Positions 23,733-32,956 of a stretch of DNA of 35,714 nt are shown one piece after another. The position numbers and the translations under genes are program-made. The notes under the pieces were generated by a model that worked only from the letters and a program-made list of their open reading frames with translations, searched no databases and was not told the origin of the DNA. The first letter of the stretch is position 1. Each line of letters starts with the position of its first letter. The stretch comes from Chitinophagaceae bacterium (GTDB taxonomy: Bacteria; Bacteroidota; Bacteroidia; Chitinophagales; Chitinophagaceae): contig CANGWB010000017.1 in NCBI GenBank assembly GCA_947457465.1, forward strand, positions 1 through 35,714, written 5' to 3'.

Positions 23733-23740
23733 TACCTTTG
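23733..23740 (+). promoter_or_regulatory. -7 element of kup
   Basis: TACCTTTG, exact TAnnTTTG, with TTG at 23708-23710 (spacer 22, slightly long). It predicts a leader of about 65-70 bases before the GTG at 23813, longer than most here. Confidence 0.6.
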
Positions 23741-23812
23741 TTCCCGATCTAGCAAACATGTCACCTGATTTTTGTTGCAGCGATACCTTTCATTCCACCT
23801 AAGAACTTCTTT

Positions 23813-25801
23813 GTGAAAACTACTACCCAGAAATTTTCGGCCGCCGGCCTGTTGATCGCATTAGGAATCATTTATGGTGACATCGGAACCTCCCCATTGT
23901 ATGTTTTGAATGCGGTGATCAAAGACAAACCAATTAATGAGTTTTTGGTGGTCGGCGCACTTTCCTGCATCATCTGGACATTGACGCTTCAGACCACCGT
24001 CAAATACGTTATCCTAACCTTGCGTGCGGATAACCGGGGTGAAGGGGGCATTTTTTCCTTGTTTGCCTTAGTTCGTCGTCGGAAAAAATGGCTGGTGATC
24101 CCGGCTATGATCGGTGGTGCCGCATTGTTGGCCGACGGCATGATCACCCCTCCTATTTCGGTCACATCCGCCGTGGAAGGTTTACGCCAGATCCCCACAT
24201 TTCAGGATATCACCACGTTAACGATCGTATACATAGTGCTGGGTATCCTAACAGTGCTCTTCTTTTTACAGCAATTCGGAACAGCATCCATCGGTAAACT
24301 ATTCGGTCCGATGATGTTGATCTGGTTCCTGATGCTGGCCGTTTTGGGAGGCGTTCACATCATGGACGATCTCAGAATTTTTAAGGCATTCAGTCCCCAC
24401 TACGCCATTCAGCTCTTGACTTTATATCCGAAAGGTTTCTGGATCCTAGGTGCGGTATTCTTATGTACAACCGGAGCAGAAGCACTGTACAGCGACCTGG
24501 GCCATTGTGGAAAATGGAATATTCGCTATTCCTGGATTTTTGTGAAGACTGCCTTGATCATCAACTACCTGGGACAAGGTGCCTGGCTGTTGGACCAGAC
24601 CAATCACCCGAATGCCTCGACCGCACATCTATTCACCAACGGCATTTTCAATGTGAACATTGGAAATCCATTCTATGCGATCATGCCGAACTGGTTTCTC
24701 TTGCCAGGCATTTTGATCGCCACATTGGCAGCGATCATCGCCTCTCAGGCATTGATCAGCGGATCCTTTACGCTGGTCAGTGAGGCCATACGCCTGAACC
24801 TGTGGCCGAAAATGAAAATCAATTACCCAACAGAAGAAAGAGGTCAGCTCTACATACCTGGCGCAAACATGCTTCTCTATGTTGGATGCGTGATCATGGT
24901 GATCTACTTCCAAAAATCGACCAACATGGAAGCGGCCTATGGATTAGCCATCACACTATGTATGATCGCAACATCTATCCTGTTTGCCAATTACCTGGTA
25001 CTGCACCGGATAAAACCGATTTTTATTTACCTATACTTGTTCGTGTACTTGACCATTGAGTTCTCTTTTTTGATCGCAAACCTTCAAAAATTTGCACATG
25101 GTGGATATGTTACATTGATCATCGGAGGACTTCTTTTTGCCGTCATGTACGTCTGGTACCGGGCCCGCAAAATCAAGAACCGATACGTTGAGTTTGTTCG
25201 GCTGGAGGATTATATCCCCAAGATACAGGAGCTCAGTAACGATAAATCTGTACCTAAATACGCTACGCACTTGGTATACATGACCAGTGCGAATAATCCC
25301 AAAGAGATCGAACACAAGGTCATCTACTCGATCCTGAATAAAAAACCCAAGCGCGCAGATATCTATTGGGTCGTACACATCGATACCGTTGACAATCCGT
25401 ACACCTGCGAATACAAAGTTGAACACATCATCCCCAACGACATCATCCGCATCGATTTTCGTTTGGGATTCCGAATGCAACCCCGCATCAACCTAATGTT
25501 CCGTAAAGTCGTTGAAGACCTGGTAGCGAACAAAGAGGTTAACATCATCAGTCGCTATGAAAGTTTGGCCAACAATCAAATGGTGGGCGATTTCCAGTTC
25601 ATGGTAATGGAAAAATACCTGAGCCAAGACAATGAACTACCATTCATGGAGCGGTTGATCATGAAATTCCATTTTTGGCTCAAAGACCATTCTCTCTCCG
25701 AGGAAAAAGGATTTGGACTTGACTTGGCAAACGTGACGGTTGAGAAATTTCCACTAGTCGTGGCACCTGTCACTAACTTGAAACTCAAGCGGGTCGAATA
25801 A
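23813..25801 (+). CDS. kup: KUP-family potassium uptake transporter
   Basis: A 662-residue K+/H+ symporter of the KUP/HAK/KT family in the inner membrane. The hallmark GDIGTSPLY is at 22-30, and DGMITPPISVTSAVEGL follows in the third to fourth segments. About twelve membrane segments run to roughly residue 450, then a cytosolic C-terminal domain of about 200 residues. The start is GTG 23813 (MKTTTQKFSAAGLL); no ATG fits. Length is normal for Kup (about 620-660). It stands alone with its own promoter and is divergent from the secreted-protein gene. Confidence 0.94.
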   Translation: MKTTTQKFSAAGLLIALGIIYGDIGTSPLYVLNAVIKDKPINEFLVVGALSCIIWTLTLQTTVKYVILTLRADNRGEGGIFSLFALVRRRKKWLVIPAMIGGAALLADGMITPPISVTSAVEGLRQIPTFQDITTLTIVYIVLGILTVLFFLQQFGTASIGKLFGPMMLIWFLMLAVLGGVHIMDDLRIFKAFSPHYAIQLLTLYPKGFWILGAVFLCTTGAEALYSDLGHCGKWNIRYSWIFVKTALIINYLGQGAWLLDQTNHPNASTAHLFTNGIFNVNIGNPFYAIMPNWFLLPGILIATLAAIIASQALISGSFTLVSEAIRLNLWPKMKINYPTEERGQLYIPGANMLLYVGCVIMVIYFQKSTNMEAAYGLAITLCMIATSILFANYLVLHRIKPIFIYLYLFVYLTIEFSFLIANLQKFAHGGYVTLIIGGLLFAVMYVWYRARKIKNRYVEFVRLEDYIPKIQELSNDKSVPKYATHLVYMTSANNPKEIEHKVIYSILNKKPKRADIYWVVHIDTVDNPYTCEYKVEHIIPNDIIRIDFRLGFRMQPRINLMFRKVVEDLVANKEVNIISRYESLANNQMVGDFQFMVMEKYLSQDNELPFMERLIMKFHFWLKDHSLSEEKGFGLDLANVTVEKFPLVVAPVTNLKLKRVE

Positions 25802-25838
25802 GTCCTCCGGCAGTCTTTGTATTTCGTAATTTTCCGCC

Positions 25839-26624
25839 ATGGAGATCTTGTTATACTCATTGGCGGTCATCGCCGGACTCTCTGTGCTGGCCTACCTGTT
25901 TCAAGAAAGATTTCTTTTTAAACCGGAAAGACTTCGGGAAGATTTTGTATTCAAATACGATGCCCCTTTCCAAGAATACTTTTTTGATGTAGCCCCCGGC
26001 GTGCGCATCAATGGCCTTCATTTTTTCCGTGATAATCCCAAAGGGCTGGTTCTATACTTTCACGGCAATTCCCGTAGCATCAAAGGATGGGCGAAATATG
26101 CGAAAGACTTTTACCGGTTCAACTATGATGTAGTGCTAGTAGACTATCGTGGTTTCGGGAAAAGTACCGGAAAACGAAATGAATCCGACATGCTCACAGA
26201 CATGCAATTTGTTTATGACCGGCTTAAAGAAAAATACCAAGAGGATCACCTGATCGTATATGGCAGAAGTTTAGGTAGTGGATTTGCTACCAAGCTCGCA
26301 GCCGATAACCAGCCTCGCTACCTGATCCTCGATGCACCCTACCAGAACTTCATCAAAGTCATCGAGCGCTTTTTACCCATACTACCGGTTCGCTGGGTAC
26401 TGCGCTTTCATCTTCGTACCGACCGATGGCTGAAGAATGTCCGATGCCATACCTACATCCTTCACGGAACAAAAGATCGACTCATCCCCATCCAACACAG
26501 CGAAGCGTTGCAACAGATAGATCCGAATAGAATCACCCTGATCCGCATCGAGGGCGGTGGACACAACAATCTTCCCCTTTTCGATAAATACCACAATTTT
26601 ATCCGTGACATCCTCAAATACTGA
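25839..26624 (+). CDS. Alpha/beta hydrolase, membrane-anchored (first of tandem pair)
   Basis: A 261-residue serine hydrolase with an N-terminal membrane anchor (about 3-20). The likely triad is S144 in GRSLGSG, D213 in HGTKDRLIP and H242 in GGGHNNLP; the oxyanion loop is YFHGN (73-77). It resembles the BEM46/ABHD13-like group, whose bacterial substrates are mostly unknown. It is followed after 10 bases by a clearly paralogous gene. It lies 37 bases after kup with only a poor promoter-like TAATTTTC, so it may be read from the kup transcript. Confidence 0.85.
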   Translation: MEILLYSLAVIAGLSVLAYLFQERFLFKPERLREDFVFKYDAPFQEYFFDVAPGVRINGLHFFRDNPKGLVLYFHGNSRSIKGWAKYAKDFYRFNYDVVLVDYRGFGKSTGKRNESDMLTDMQFVYDRLKEKYQEDHLIVYGRSLGSGFATKLAADNQPRYLILDAPYQNFIKVIERFLPILPVRWVLRFHLRTDRWLKNVRCHTYILHGTKDRLIPIQHSEALQQIDPNRITLIRIEGGGHNNLPLFDKYHNFIRDILKY

Positions 26625-26634
26625 TCTTCGCAAT

Positions 26635-27447
26635 ATGATCAAATCCCGTTTGTTCCGTTGGTTTCGCTGGATCGGTGCGATCTACTTGCTGATCGGTATT
26701 GTATTCTATTTTCTACAAGACCGACTCATCTTCCACCCGGAACGTGTGCACCCCGATGGTCAGTATGAAATACCCTATCCGCATCAACCCCTGGCGATTC
26801 CGTTGAATAACAGCGACACCCTCCACCTCATTGAATTCCTCCCCGACACCCATGCCAACTTTCGAGGCATTATTCTCTACTTCCACGGCAACCGAAAACA
26901 CATCGGCTATTACGCCGATCAAACCCCACCGATGACTAAAGCCGGTTATCGGGTACTGATGATCGATTATCCCGGGTATGGCAAAAGCAGTGGTCGACTG
27001 ACAGAAGAGAAATTATACGAATGGTCTGAGATCGTGTACCGCATAGCACACAAACAGGTAGCAGCTGACAGCATTTTGATACACGGAAAAAGTTTGGGCA
27101 CCGGCATTGCCACCAGGTTGGCTTCTATCCGTGCTTGCAAGGGACTGATCCTGGAAACTCCCTATTACGATCTGCCGACTGTCGCGAAACGTTTCATGCC
27201 TGTCTATCCAACCCACTGGATCATGCGATTTCAATTTCCGTTAAATACCTTCCTGCAACGAGTCAAAGCACCCGTACTGATCTATCACGGCACGAAGGAT
27301 GAGGTGATCGGAATCAAACAAGCGATGCGGTTACGACCGTACTTAAAATCGACTGATCGTATGATCGTTGTACCCGGCGGAAAACACAATGGACTGATCG
27401 ATGACGCAAGCGTCCTAAAAGCACTGGATTCTTGTTGGAACAATTAA
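26635..27447 (+). CDS. Alpha/beta hydrolase, membrane-anchored (second of tandem pair)
   Basis: A 270-residue paralogue of the preceding hydrolase. It has a membrane anchor (about 11-28), the oxyanion loop YFHGN (82-86), S153 in GKSLGTG, D222 in HGTKDEVIG and H251 in GGKHNGL. Shared segments include DY.G.GKS.G and FHPER/FKPER just after the anchor. A longer frame begins at 26557 inside the upstream gene, but ATG 26635 places the anchor at the N-terminus. The pair is best explained by local duplication. Substrate is unknown. It ends 2 bases from the convergent LD-carboxypeptidase gene. Confidence 0.85.
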   Translation: MIKSRLFRWFRWIGAIYLLIGIVFYFLQDRLIFHPERVHPDGQYEIPYPHQPLAIPLNNSDTLHLIEFLPDTHANFRGIILYFHGNRKHIGYYADQTPPMTKAGYRVLMIDYPGYGKSSGRLTEEKLYEWSEIVYRIAHKQVAADSILIHGKSLGTGIATRLASIRACKGLILETPYYDLPTVAKRFMPVYPTHWIMRFQFPLNTFLQRVKAPVLIYHGTKDEVIGIKQAMRLRPYLKSTDRMIVVPGGKHNGLIDDASVLKALDSCWNN

Positions 27448-27449
27448 TC

Positions 27450-28367
27450 TCATTCAACAATTTCTTGTAAACTAACCGAGTTCGCTGAAACAGTAAGCCG
27501 GCACCTGACCCCGTATTTAAGCGGATAATTCCGTTCGGTATGGCTCACCGGAAAATTATAGCAGACCGGAAATTCATACTCCCGAACAATCGATTCAAGG
27601 ATCTGCTGAAAATCCTGACCAAAAGGTGGTTCGGTGTCTTTGCACTCGGTGAATCCGCCAAACATCACCCCACTCAATCCATCCAGGTATCCACCCCGCT
27701 TCAATTGACGCAACATCCGATCGATGTTGTATAGCTGTTCCCCGACATCCTCCAAAAACAGAATAGCCCCTCGAGTATCGGGAAAAGAATTCGATCCGAC
27801 CAGGTGCGCAAACAAGGCGAGGTTTCCTCCCAGTAATGTTCCCACGGCTTCACCAGGACGATTTTGCCTATCCGTCGCAACTGTATAATTCATGGCACCA
27901 CCCGTGATCAATTCACACAAACGGGGCAAATAGATTTCATCGTTCGGATAATCCTGAAAAGCACCGGCCATGGGAGAATGAAGTGCGGCAATACCATAGC
28001 GGGTATATAAATGTGCGAGCAACACGGTAATGTCGCTGTAGCCAGCGATCCACTTCGGATGTTTCAGAAAGGCTGTGAAATCGAGTCGATCGATGATCCG
28101 GGTCATCCCATATCCACCGCGACCAAAAAGGATGGTCCGAATGGAATCATCGTCCAGCATGCGTTGCAGGTCTTCCGCCCGCTCCTGATCCGTACCGGAA
28201 AAGTAATTGGTGGAGGTGCTGTGAAGCGTTTGCCCCAATACGGCATTAAATCCCCATTCCTTCAACTGCTGTACGCAGGCATCGGTTCGTTCCTTGGGCA
28301 TGAAACCGGCCGGGCACATAATCCCAACCTTCTCTCCAGGTCGAATAGGCAGAGGTTGATTCGTCAT
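27450..28367 (-). CDS. LD-carboxypeptidase (peptidase family S66)
   Basis: A 305-residue cytosolic enzyme that removes the terminal D-alanine from tetrapeptide murein fragments in peptidoglycan recycling. The S66 triad is visible: S111 in AGYSDITVLL, E206 in LFLEDVGE and H276 in FPVSHTERNYPL. GRGGYGMTR (82-90) is the usual nucleotide-like loop of LdcA. No signal peptide is present, as expected. Its ATG faces the metG promoter across 42 bases. A near-consensus TACCTTTA (minus strand, 28379-28372) lies 4 bases before the ATG and could be its -7 element. Confidence 0.92.
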   Translation of the reverse strand: MTNQPLPIRPGEKVGIMCPAGFMPKERTDACVQQLKEWGFNAVLGQTLHSTSTNYFSGTDQERAEDLQRMLDDDSIRTILFGRGGYGMTRIIDRLDFTAFLKHPKWIAGYSDITVLLAHLYTRYGIAALHSPMAGAFQDYPNDEIYLPRLCELITGGAMNYTVATDRQNRPGEAVGTLLGGNLALFAHLVGSNSFPDTRGAILFLEDVGEQLYNIDRMLRQLKRGGYLDGLSGVMFGGFTECKDTEPPFGQDFQQILESIVREYEFPVCYNFPVSHTERNYPLKYGVRCRLTVSANSVSLQEIVE

Positions 28368-28391
28368 GCGTTAAAGGTATCCGAATTCAGG

Positions 28392-28399
28392 TATTTTTG
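28392..28399 (+). promoter_or_regulatory. -7 element of metG
   Basis: TATTTTTG, exact TAnnTTTG, ending 10 bases before ATG 28410. It predicts a leader of only a few bases. No good -33 is seen. Confidence 0.6.
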
Positions 28400-28409
28400 C
28401 ATCCACATC

Positions 28410-30524
28410 ATGCAAAACCCGAAGCGTTACCTCATCACCGCCGCCCTGCCTTATGCCAACGGACTCAAACACGTAGGGCATCTGGCCGGAGCCTATATAC
28501 CCGCTGATATTTATGCGCGCTATCTGCGTGCCCAATTGAGAGATGTTGTTTTTGTCTGCGGTAGCGATGAACACGGCACAGCCATCCCCATTCAAGCGCG
28601 TAAAGAAGGTACCACCGCGCAAGCGATCATCGATAAGTACCACGAAGCGATGCGGCAGGATTTTGGGGACCTATCCATTGAATTTGACATCTATCACCGC
28701 ACCAGCGACCCACTGCATCACGAAACAGCGGCTGCATTTTTTCAGCAACTCGAACAGGCGGGCGAACTGGAAACAAAAGAGACGGAACAATTCTTCGATC
28801 CCGAAGCACAAACTTTTCTGGCCGATCGTTTTATTAAAGGCACCTGCCCTTCCTGTAAAAGTGATCGGGCTTTTGGTGACCAATGTGAAAGTTGCGGACG
28901 TTCACTCAGTCCGGATGAACTGATCAATCCACTCAGCACCCTCAGCGGCGCCACGCCCATTCTCAAAAAAACAACCCATTGGTATTTGCCCTTGGGAAAG
29001 CATGAGGCATTCCTGCGTGAATGGATCCTCGAACAGCACAAACAAGACTGGCGACCGACCGTAGTGGGACAATGCAAAGGATGGATTGAAGGCGGCTTAC
29101 AGTCAAGAGCTGTTACCCGTGATCTTGATTGGGGTGTGAAGGTTCCCCTGCCACAAGCGGACGGAAAAGTTCTCTACGTCTGGTTCGATGCACCGATCGG
29201 ATACATCAGTGCCACCAAACAGTGGGCAATCGATAATGGAAAAGACTGGGAACCCTATTGGAAAGATGCCGATACCCAACTAGTCCATTTTATCGGAAAG
29301 GATAACATCGTATTCCATTGCATCATCTTCCCGGTGATGCTGAAACTGGGTGGTTATATTCTGCCCGACAATGTCCCCTCCAATGAATTTTTGAATCTGG
29401 AAGGTGACAAGATGAGTACCAGTCGCAACTGGAAGCTCGATATGCGTGATTACATCAATGATTTTGTAAAAGCGGAGAACGGTGGTGGTCAGGCAGTCGA
29501 TATGTTACGTTACTACCTGACCCAGATCGCCCCGGAGACAAAGGACAGCGAATTCACCTGGAAGGGATTTCAAGATGCCGTAAATAATGAATTGGTAGCC
29601 GTACTCGGCAATTTCGTCAATCGCAGCTGGGTACTCATGCATAAACTATGCAAAGGCAAGGTACCTCCCTACCATGCAGCGAAGGCCGACGAATACGACA
29701 AAGCGCTGATCGAACAGATCCGTGTCGCGACAGAAAGCATCACGGCACATCTGGAGAAATATCAATTTCGCGATGCACTCTTCACCGTGATCGACCTCGC
29801 TCGTCATGGAAACCAATACATGCAGCGCAAAGAACCCTGGATCATTGCAAAACGCTTGGAAACCGAGCCTGATGCGCAGCAATCGATCGACAACTGTCTC
29901 CATCTCTGCTTGCAGCTGACCGCTAATCTGACCATACTTGTCAACCCGTTTCTTCCAAACACCACCAAAACGCTTTGTCAGATGATGAAGGTGGTGGATC
30001 GCATGCTGGAATGGAAAAATGCCGGTCGTATCGACCTGCTGAAAGTCGGATACTCACTGCGGGAACCACAATTGTTATTCAGAAAGATCGAGGACACCGA
30101 AATAGCCACGCAATTGGAAAAACTTAAAAAGAACATGATGTCAAACGAAATACCACCCGCACCCATAACCACTCAAGCAGAACTACCTGCTGCCAAACCG
30201 ACCATTCAGTTCGATGATTTCGCAAAAATCGAATTGAAAGTGGGCACCATTGTCGCTGCCGAGAAAGTGGAAAAAGCCGATAAACTATTGAAGCTTTCAG
30301 TCGATCTGGGTACGGAAACACGCACCATCGTAAGTGGTATTGCCTTGCACTACAGTCCGGAGGAGATCATCGGCAAACAAGTATCCGTCGTCACCAATTT
30401 AGCACCCCGCAAAATGCGCGGAATCGAAAGCAATGGCATGATCCTGATGGCTGAGGATGCATCAGGTAAGTTGCATTTCGTCAACCCCCAAAGTCCTGTA
30501 GAGCCCGGATCCGGCATCAGCTGA
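28410..30524 (+). CDS. metG: Methionyl-tRNA synthetase
   Basis: A 704-residue class I synthetase that charges initiator and elongator tRNA-Met. Motifs: TAALPYANG near 10-18, the HIGH equivalent HVGH at 21-24, a zinc knuckle CPSC...CESC near 148-166, and KMSTS in LEGDKMSTSRNW. A C-terminal tRNA-binding domain (about 600-704, with KIELKVGTIV and NLAPRKMRGIESNGM) of the Trbp111/EMAP type is fused, as in many bacterial dimeric enzymes. The open frame reaches back to 28011 across the ldcA-like gene, but ATG 28410 matches the family N-terminus and sits just after the promoter. Confidence 0.97.
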   Translation: MQNPKRYLITAALPYANGLKHVGHLAGAYIPADIYARYLRAQLRDVVFVCGSDEHGTAIPIQARKEGTTAQAIIDKYHEAMRQDFGDLSIEFDIYHRTSDPLHHETAAAFFQQLEQAGELETKETEQFFDPEAQTFLADRFIKGTCPSCKSDRAFGDQCESCGRSLSPDELINPLSTLSGATPILKKTTHWYLPLGKHEAFLREWILEQHKQDWRPTVVGQCKGWIEGGLQSRAVTRDLDWGVKVPLPQADGKVLYVWFDAPIGYISATKQWAIDNGKDWEPYWKDADTQLVHFIGKDNIVFHCIIFPVMLKLGGYILPDNVPSNEFLNLEGDKMSTSRNWKLDMRDYINDFVKAENGGGQAVDMLRYYLTQIAPETKDSEFTWKGFQDAVNNELVAVLGNFVNRSWVLMHKLCKGKVPPYHAAKADEYDKALIEQIRVATESITAHLEKYQFRDALFTVIDLARHGNQYMQRKEPWIIAKRLETEPDAQQSIDNCLHLCLQLTANLTILVNPFLPNTTKTLCQMMKVVDRMLEWKNAGRIDLLKVGYSLREPQLLFRKIEDTEIATQLEKLKKNMMSNEIPPAPITTQAELPAAKPTIQFDDFAKIELKVGTIVAAEKVEKADKLLKLSVDLGTETRTIVSGIALHYSPEEIIGKQVSVVTNLAPRKMRGIESNGMILMAEDASGKLHFVNPQSPVEPGSGIS

Positions 30525-30577
30525 TACTGCCTGCCATGGTGTAACTTCGTAGGCAATCAATCGTACCGCCTGCCATG
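30525..30577 (+). repeat. Duplicated 14-base start-region repeat upstream of the FadN-type gene
   Basis: TACTGCCTGCCATG (30525-30538) and TACCGCCTGCCATG (30564-30577) differ at one base. The second ends in the start codon of the FadN-type gene. The first ATG opens a two-codon frame (ATG GTG TAA). Confidence 0.7.
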
Positions 30578-32956
30578 TCTACCCGCCGCATCAAACAGAT
30601 CGCCGTTCTTGGAAGCGGCGTGATGGGATCCCGTATTGCTTGTCATTTTGCCGGGGCTGGTTATCCGGTGCTATTGCTGGATCTGCTTCCCAAGGATCTT
30701 CCTGAAAATGCGCGCACCGACCAACGAAACAAGATCGCCCGCGAAGCGCTGCAAGCCGCTATCAAGTCCAACCCCTCCCCTGTTTATGACAACACTGTAG
30801 CAAACAAGATCACCGTTGGCAATTTCACAGATGATTTGAAAAAAATCAGTGACTGTGACTGGGTGATCGAAGTGGTGGTAGAACGACTCGACATCAAACA
30901 ACAACTTTTTACCGAGGTCGAAAAATACCGCAAGCCGGGTACGATCATCAGCTCCAATACATCCGGCATTCCGATCGGCCAAATGGCAGAAGGACGTAGT
31001 GAAGATTTTCAGAAACATTTCTGCGGAACGCATTTTTTCAATCCGCCTCGTTATTTGCGTTTACTGGAAATCATACCCACACCCAAAACAGATCCGGCTG
31101 TTATCGAATTTTTAATGGATTTCGGGGATCGCTTTTTTGGAAAGACCACCGTGCTTTGTAAAGACACACCGGCTTTTATCGCCAACCGTATCGGTGTATT
31201 CGGCATGATGGCCATCATGCAGGTGCAAGCAAAAATGGGACTAATGGTGGATGAGATAGATGCCCTCACGGGACCGATCATTGGTCGACCTCGTTCGGCT
31301 ACCTTTCGAACGGCGGATGTGGTAGGACTTGACACGCTGGTTCGCGTCGCGAATGGCGTGGCAGAAAATTGTCCAAATGATGAAGCGCGGGCACAATTCA
31401 ACATCCCTGCCTGGTTGAAACAAATGGTTGAGAATAATTGGCTGGGCGATAAAACGGGTCAGGGTTTCTTCAAGAAAACAAAAGGACCCAACGGCGAAAA
31501 AGAAATCCTGACACTGGATCTACAAACACTTGAATACAAACCTCGTCAGAAACCAAAATTTGCGAGTGTAGAGGCTGCTAAACAAGTGGACGCCCTACCA
31601 GAACGCTTGAAGATGCTGGTGGCAGCCCCCGACAAAGCCGGTGAATTCTATCGCCACTTTCATTACGGCTTGTTCTCTTACATCTCACATCGCATCCCGG
31701 AGATCAGTGATGAACTCTACCGAGTCGATGATGCCTTGATGGCCGGATTCGGCTGGGAGATCGGTGCCTTTGAAAGTTGGGATACGCTTGGCGTTGCCCG
31801 ATCCTTGGATGCCATGGAAAAGAATGGCTATACTGTAGCGAGCTGGGTAAAAGAGATGATCGCAGCCGGAATCAAATCATTTTATAAACTCGAAAACGGC
31901 AAACGCTTTTGCTATGATCCGGTAACAAAAGCCTATCAGCCCTTGCCGGGAGGGGAAGCCTATATCTTACCGAGCCATCGAAGCGATGAAACGATCTGGA
32001 AAAACAGTAGTTGCCGTTTGGTAGACTTGGGAGAGGATGTACTCGCGTTGCAGTGGAATACAAAAATGGGCAGCATCGGAGGAGATGTATTGGGTGGTAT
32101 TCAGACAGCGGTCGATACTGCGGAACGTTCCGGCAAAGCATTGGTCATCGCCAATGAAGGATTGAATTTTTCGGTGGGTGCGAATGTGGGCATGATCTTC
32201 ATGTTGGCCATCGAGCAGGAATATGACGAGCTTGATCTGGCGATCCGTTTCTTTCAGAATACCATGATGCGGGTTCGATATTCCGATACGCCGGTGATCG
32301 TCGCTCCACATGGAATGACATTAGGCGGCGCCTGTGAATTGAATTTACACGCAGACGGATGTTGTCCGGCGGCGGAGACCTATATGGGATTAGTTGAATT
32401 AGGCGTCGGTGTTATTCCAGGCGGAGGCGGTACGAAAGAGTTTGTGTTGCGGGCTTCCGAGGAGATGCATCCAGACGAACCGGAAACGATCACCCTTAAG
32501 AACAGATTTCTTTCCATCGCCACCGCAAAAGTGGCTACCTCAGCATTGGAAGGATTCAATCTCGGTGTTTTTAGAAAAGGACGAGACCGAATCGTGATGA
32601 ATCAAAACCGTCGCGTATCGGAAGCAAAAAGTCTCGCAAAGCATATGCTGACACAAGGATATGTATCACCTACTCCGAGAAAAGATATCAAGGTACTTGG
32701 CCGGTCCGGATTGGGTGCTTTATATGCTGGGATACATGGCATGCTTACCGCCGGATATGCGACAGAACACGACGCAGTGGTCGCGAAGAAATTGGCCTAT
32801 GTGATGTGTGGCGGTGACTTGAGCGAACCATCCTTAGTTACGGAGCAATATCTGCTCGACCTGGAAAGAGAAGCGTTCTTGTCACTCTGTGGTGAGCGAA
32901 AAACACTGGAGCGAATTCAAAGTGTATTGAAAGGCGGCAAACCTGTTCGCAATTGA
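30575..32956 (+). CDS. FadN-type 3-hydroxyacyl-CoA dehydrogenase / enoyl-CoA hydratase
   Basis: A 793-residue bifunctional beta-oxidation enzyme in the order dehydrogenase then crotonase, as in Bacillus FadN and opposite to Escherichia coli FadB. The NAD motif VLGSGVMGSRIA is at 11-22. The dehydrogenase active-site region is THFFNPPRYLRLLEIIP, with DTPAFIANRIG following. The C-terminal crotonase domain (from about 480) has the oxyanion segment LGGACELNLHADG and the catalytic-glutamate region VELGVGVIPGGGGTKE. Family reaction: hydration of enoyl-CoA and NAD-dependent oxidation to 3-ketoacyl-CoA. No thiolase or acyl-CoA dehydrogenase gene is adjacent. It stops exactly one base before the convergent SDR gene. 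Confidence 0.9.
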   Translation: MSTRRIKQIAVLGSGVMGSRIACHFAGAGYPVLLLDLLPKDLPENARTDQRNKIAREALQAAIKSNPSPVYDNTVANKITVGNFTDDLKKISDCDWVIEVVVERLDIKQQLFTEVEKYRKPGTIISSNTSGIPIGQMAEGRSEDFQKHFCGTHFFNPPRYLRLLEIIPTPKTDPAVIEFLMDFGDRFFGKTTVLCKDTPAFIANRIGVFGMMAIMQVQAKMGLMVDEIDALTGPIIGRPRSATFRTADVVGLDTLVRVANGVAENCPNDEARAQFNIPAWLKQMVENNWLGDKTGQGFFKKTKGPNGEKEILTLDLQTLEYKPRQKPKFASVEAAKQVDALPERLKMLVAAPDKAGEFYRHFHYGLFSYISHRIPEISDELYRVDDALMAGFGWEIGAFESWDTLGVARSLDAMEKNGYTVASWVKEMIAAGIKSFYKLENGKRFCYDPVTKAYQPLPGGEAYILPSHRSDETIWKNSSCRLVDLGEDVLALQWNTKMGSIGGDVLGGIQTAVDTAERSGKALVIANEGLNFSVGANVGMIFMLAIEQEYDELDLAIRFFQNTMMRVRYSDTPVIVAPHGMTLGGACELNLHADGCCPAAETYMGLVELGVGVIPGGGGTKEFVLRASEEMHPDEPETITLKNRFLSIATAKVATSALEGFNLGVFRKGRDRIVMNQNRRVSEAKSLAKHMLTQGYVSPTPRKDIKVLGRSGLGALYAGIHGMLTAGYATEHDAVVAKKLAYVMCGGDLSEPSLVTEQYLLDLEREAFLSLCGERKTLERIQSVLKGGKPVRN

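Noticed and set aside
28011-28409. 133-codon N-terminal extension of MetG
   Set aside because: It is antisense to the LD-carboxypeptidase gene, crosses the metG promoter, and the family N-terminus starts at 28410.
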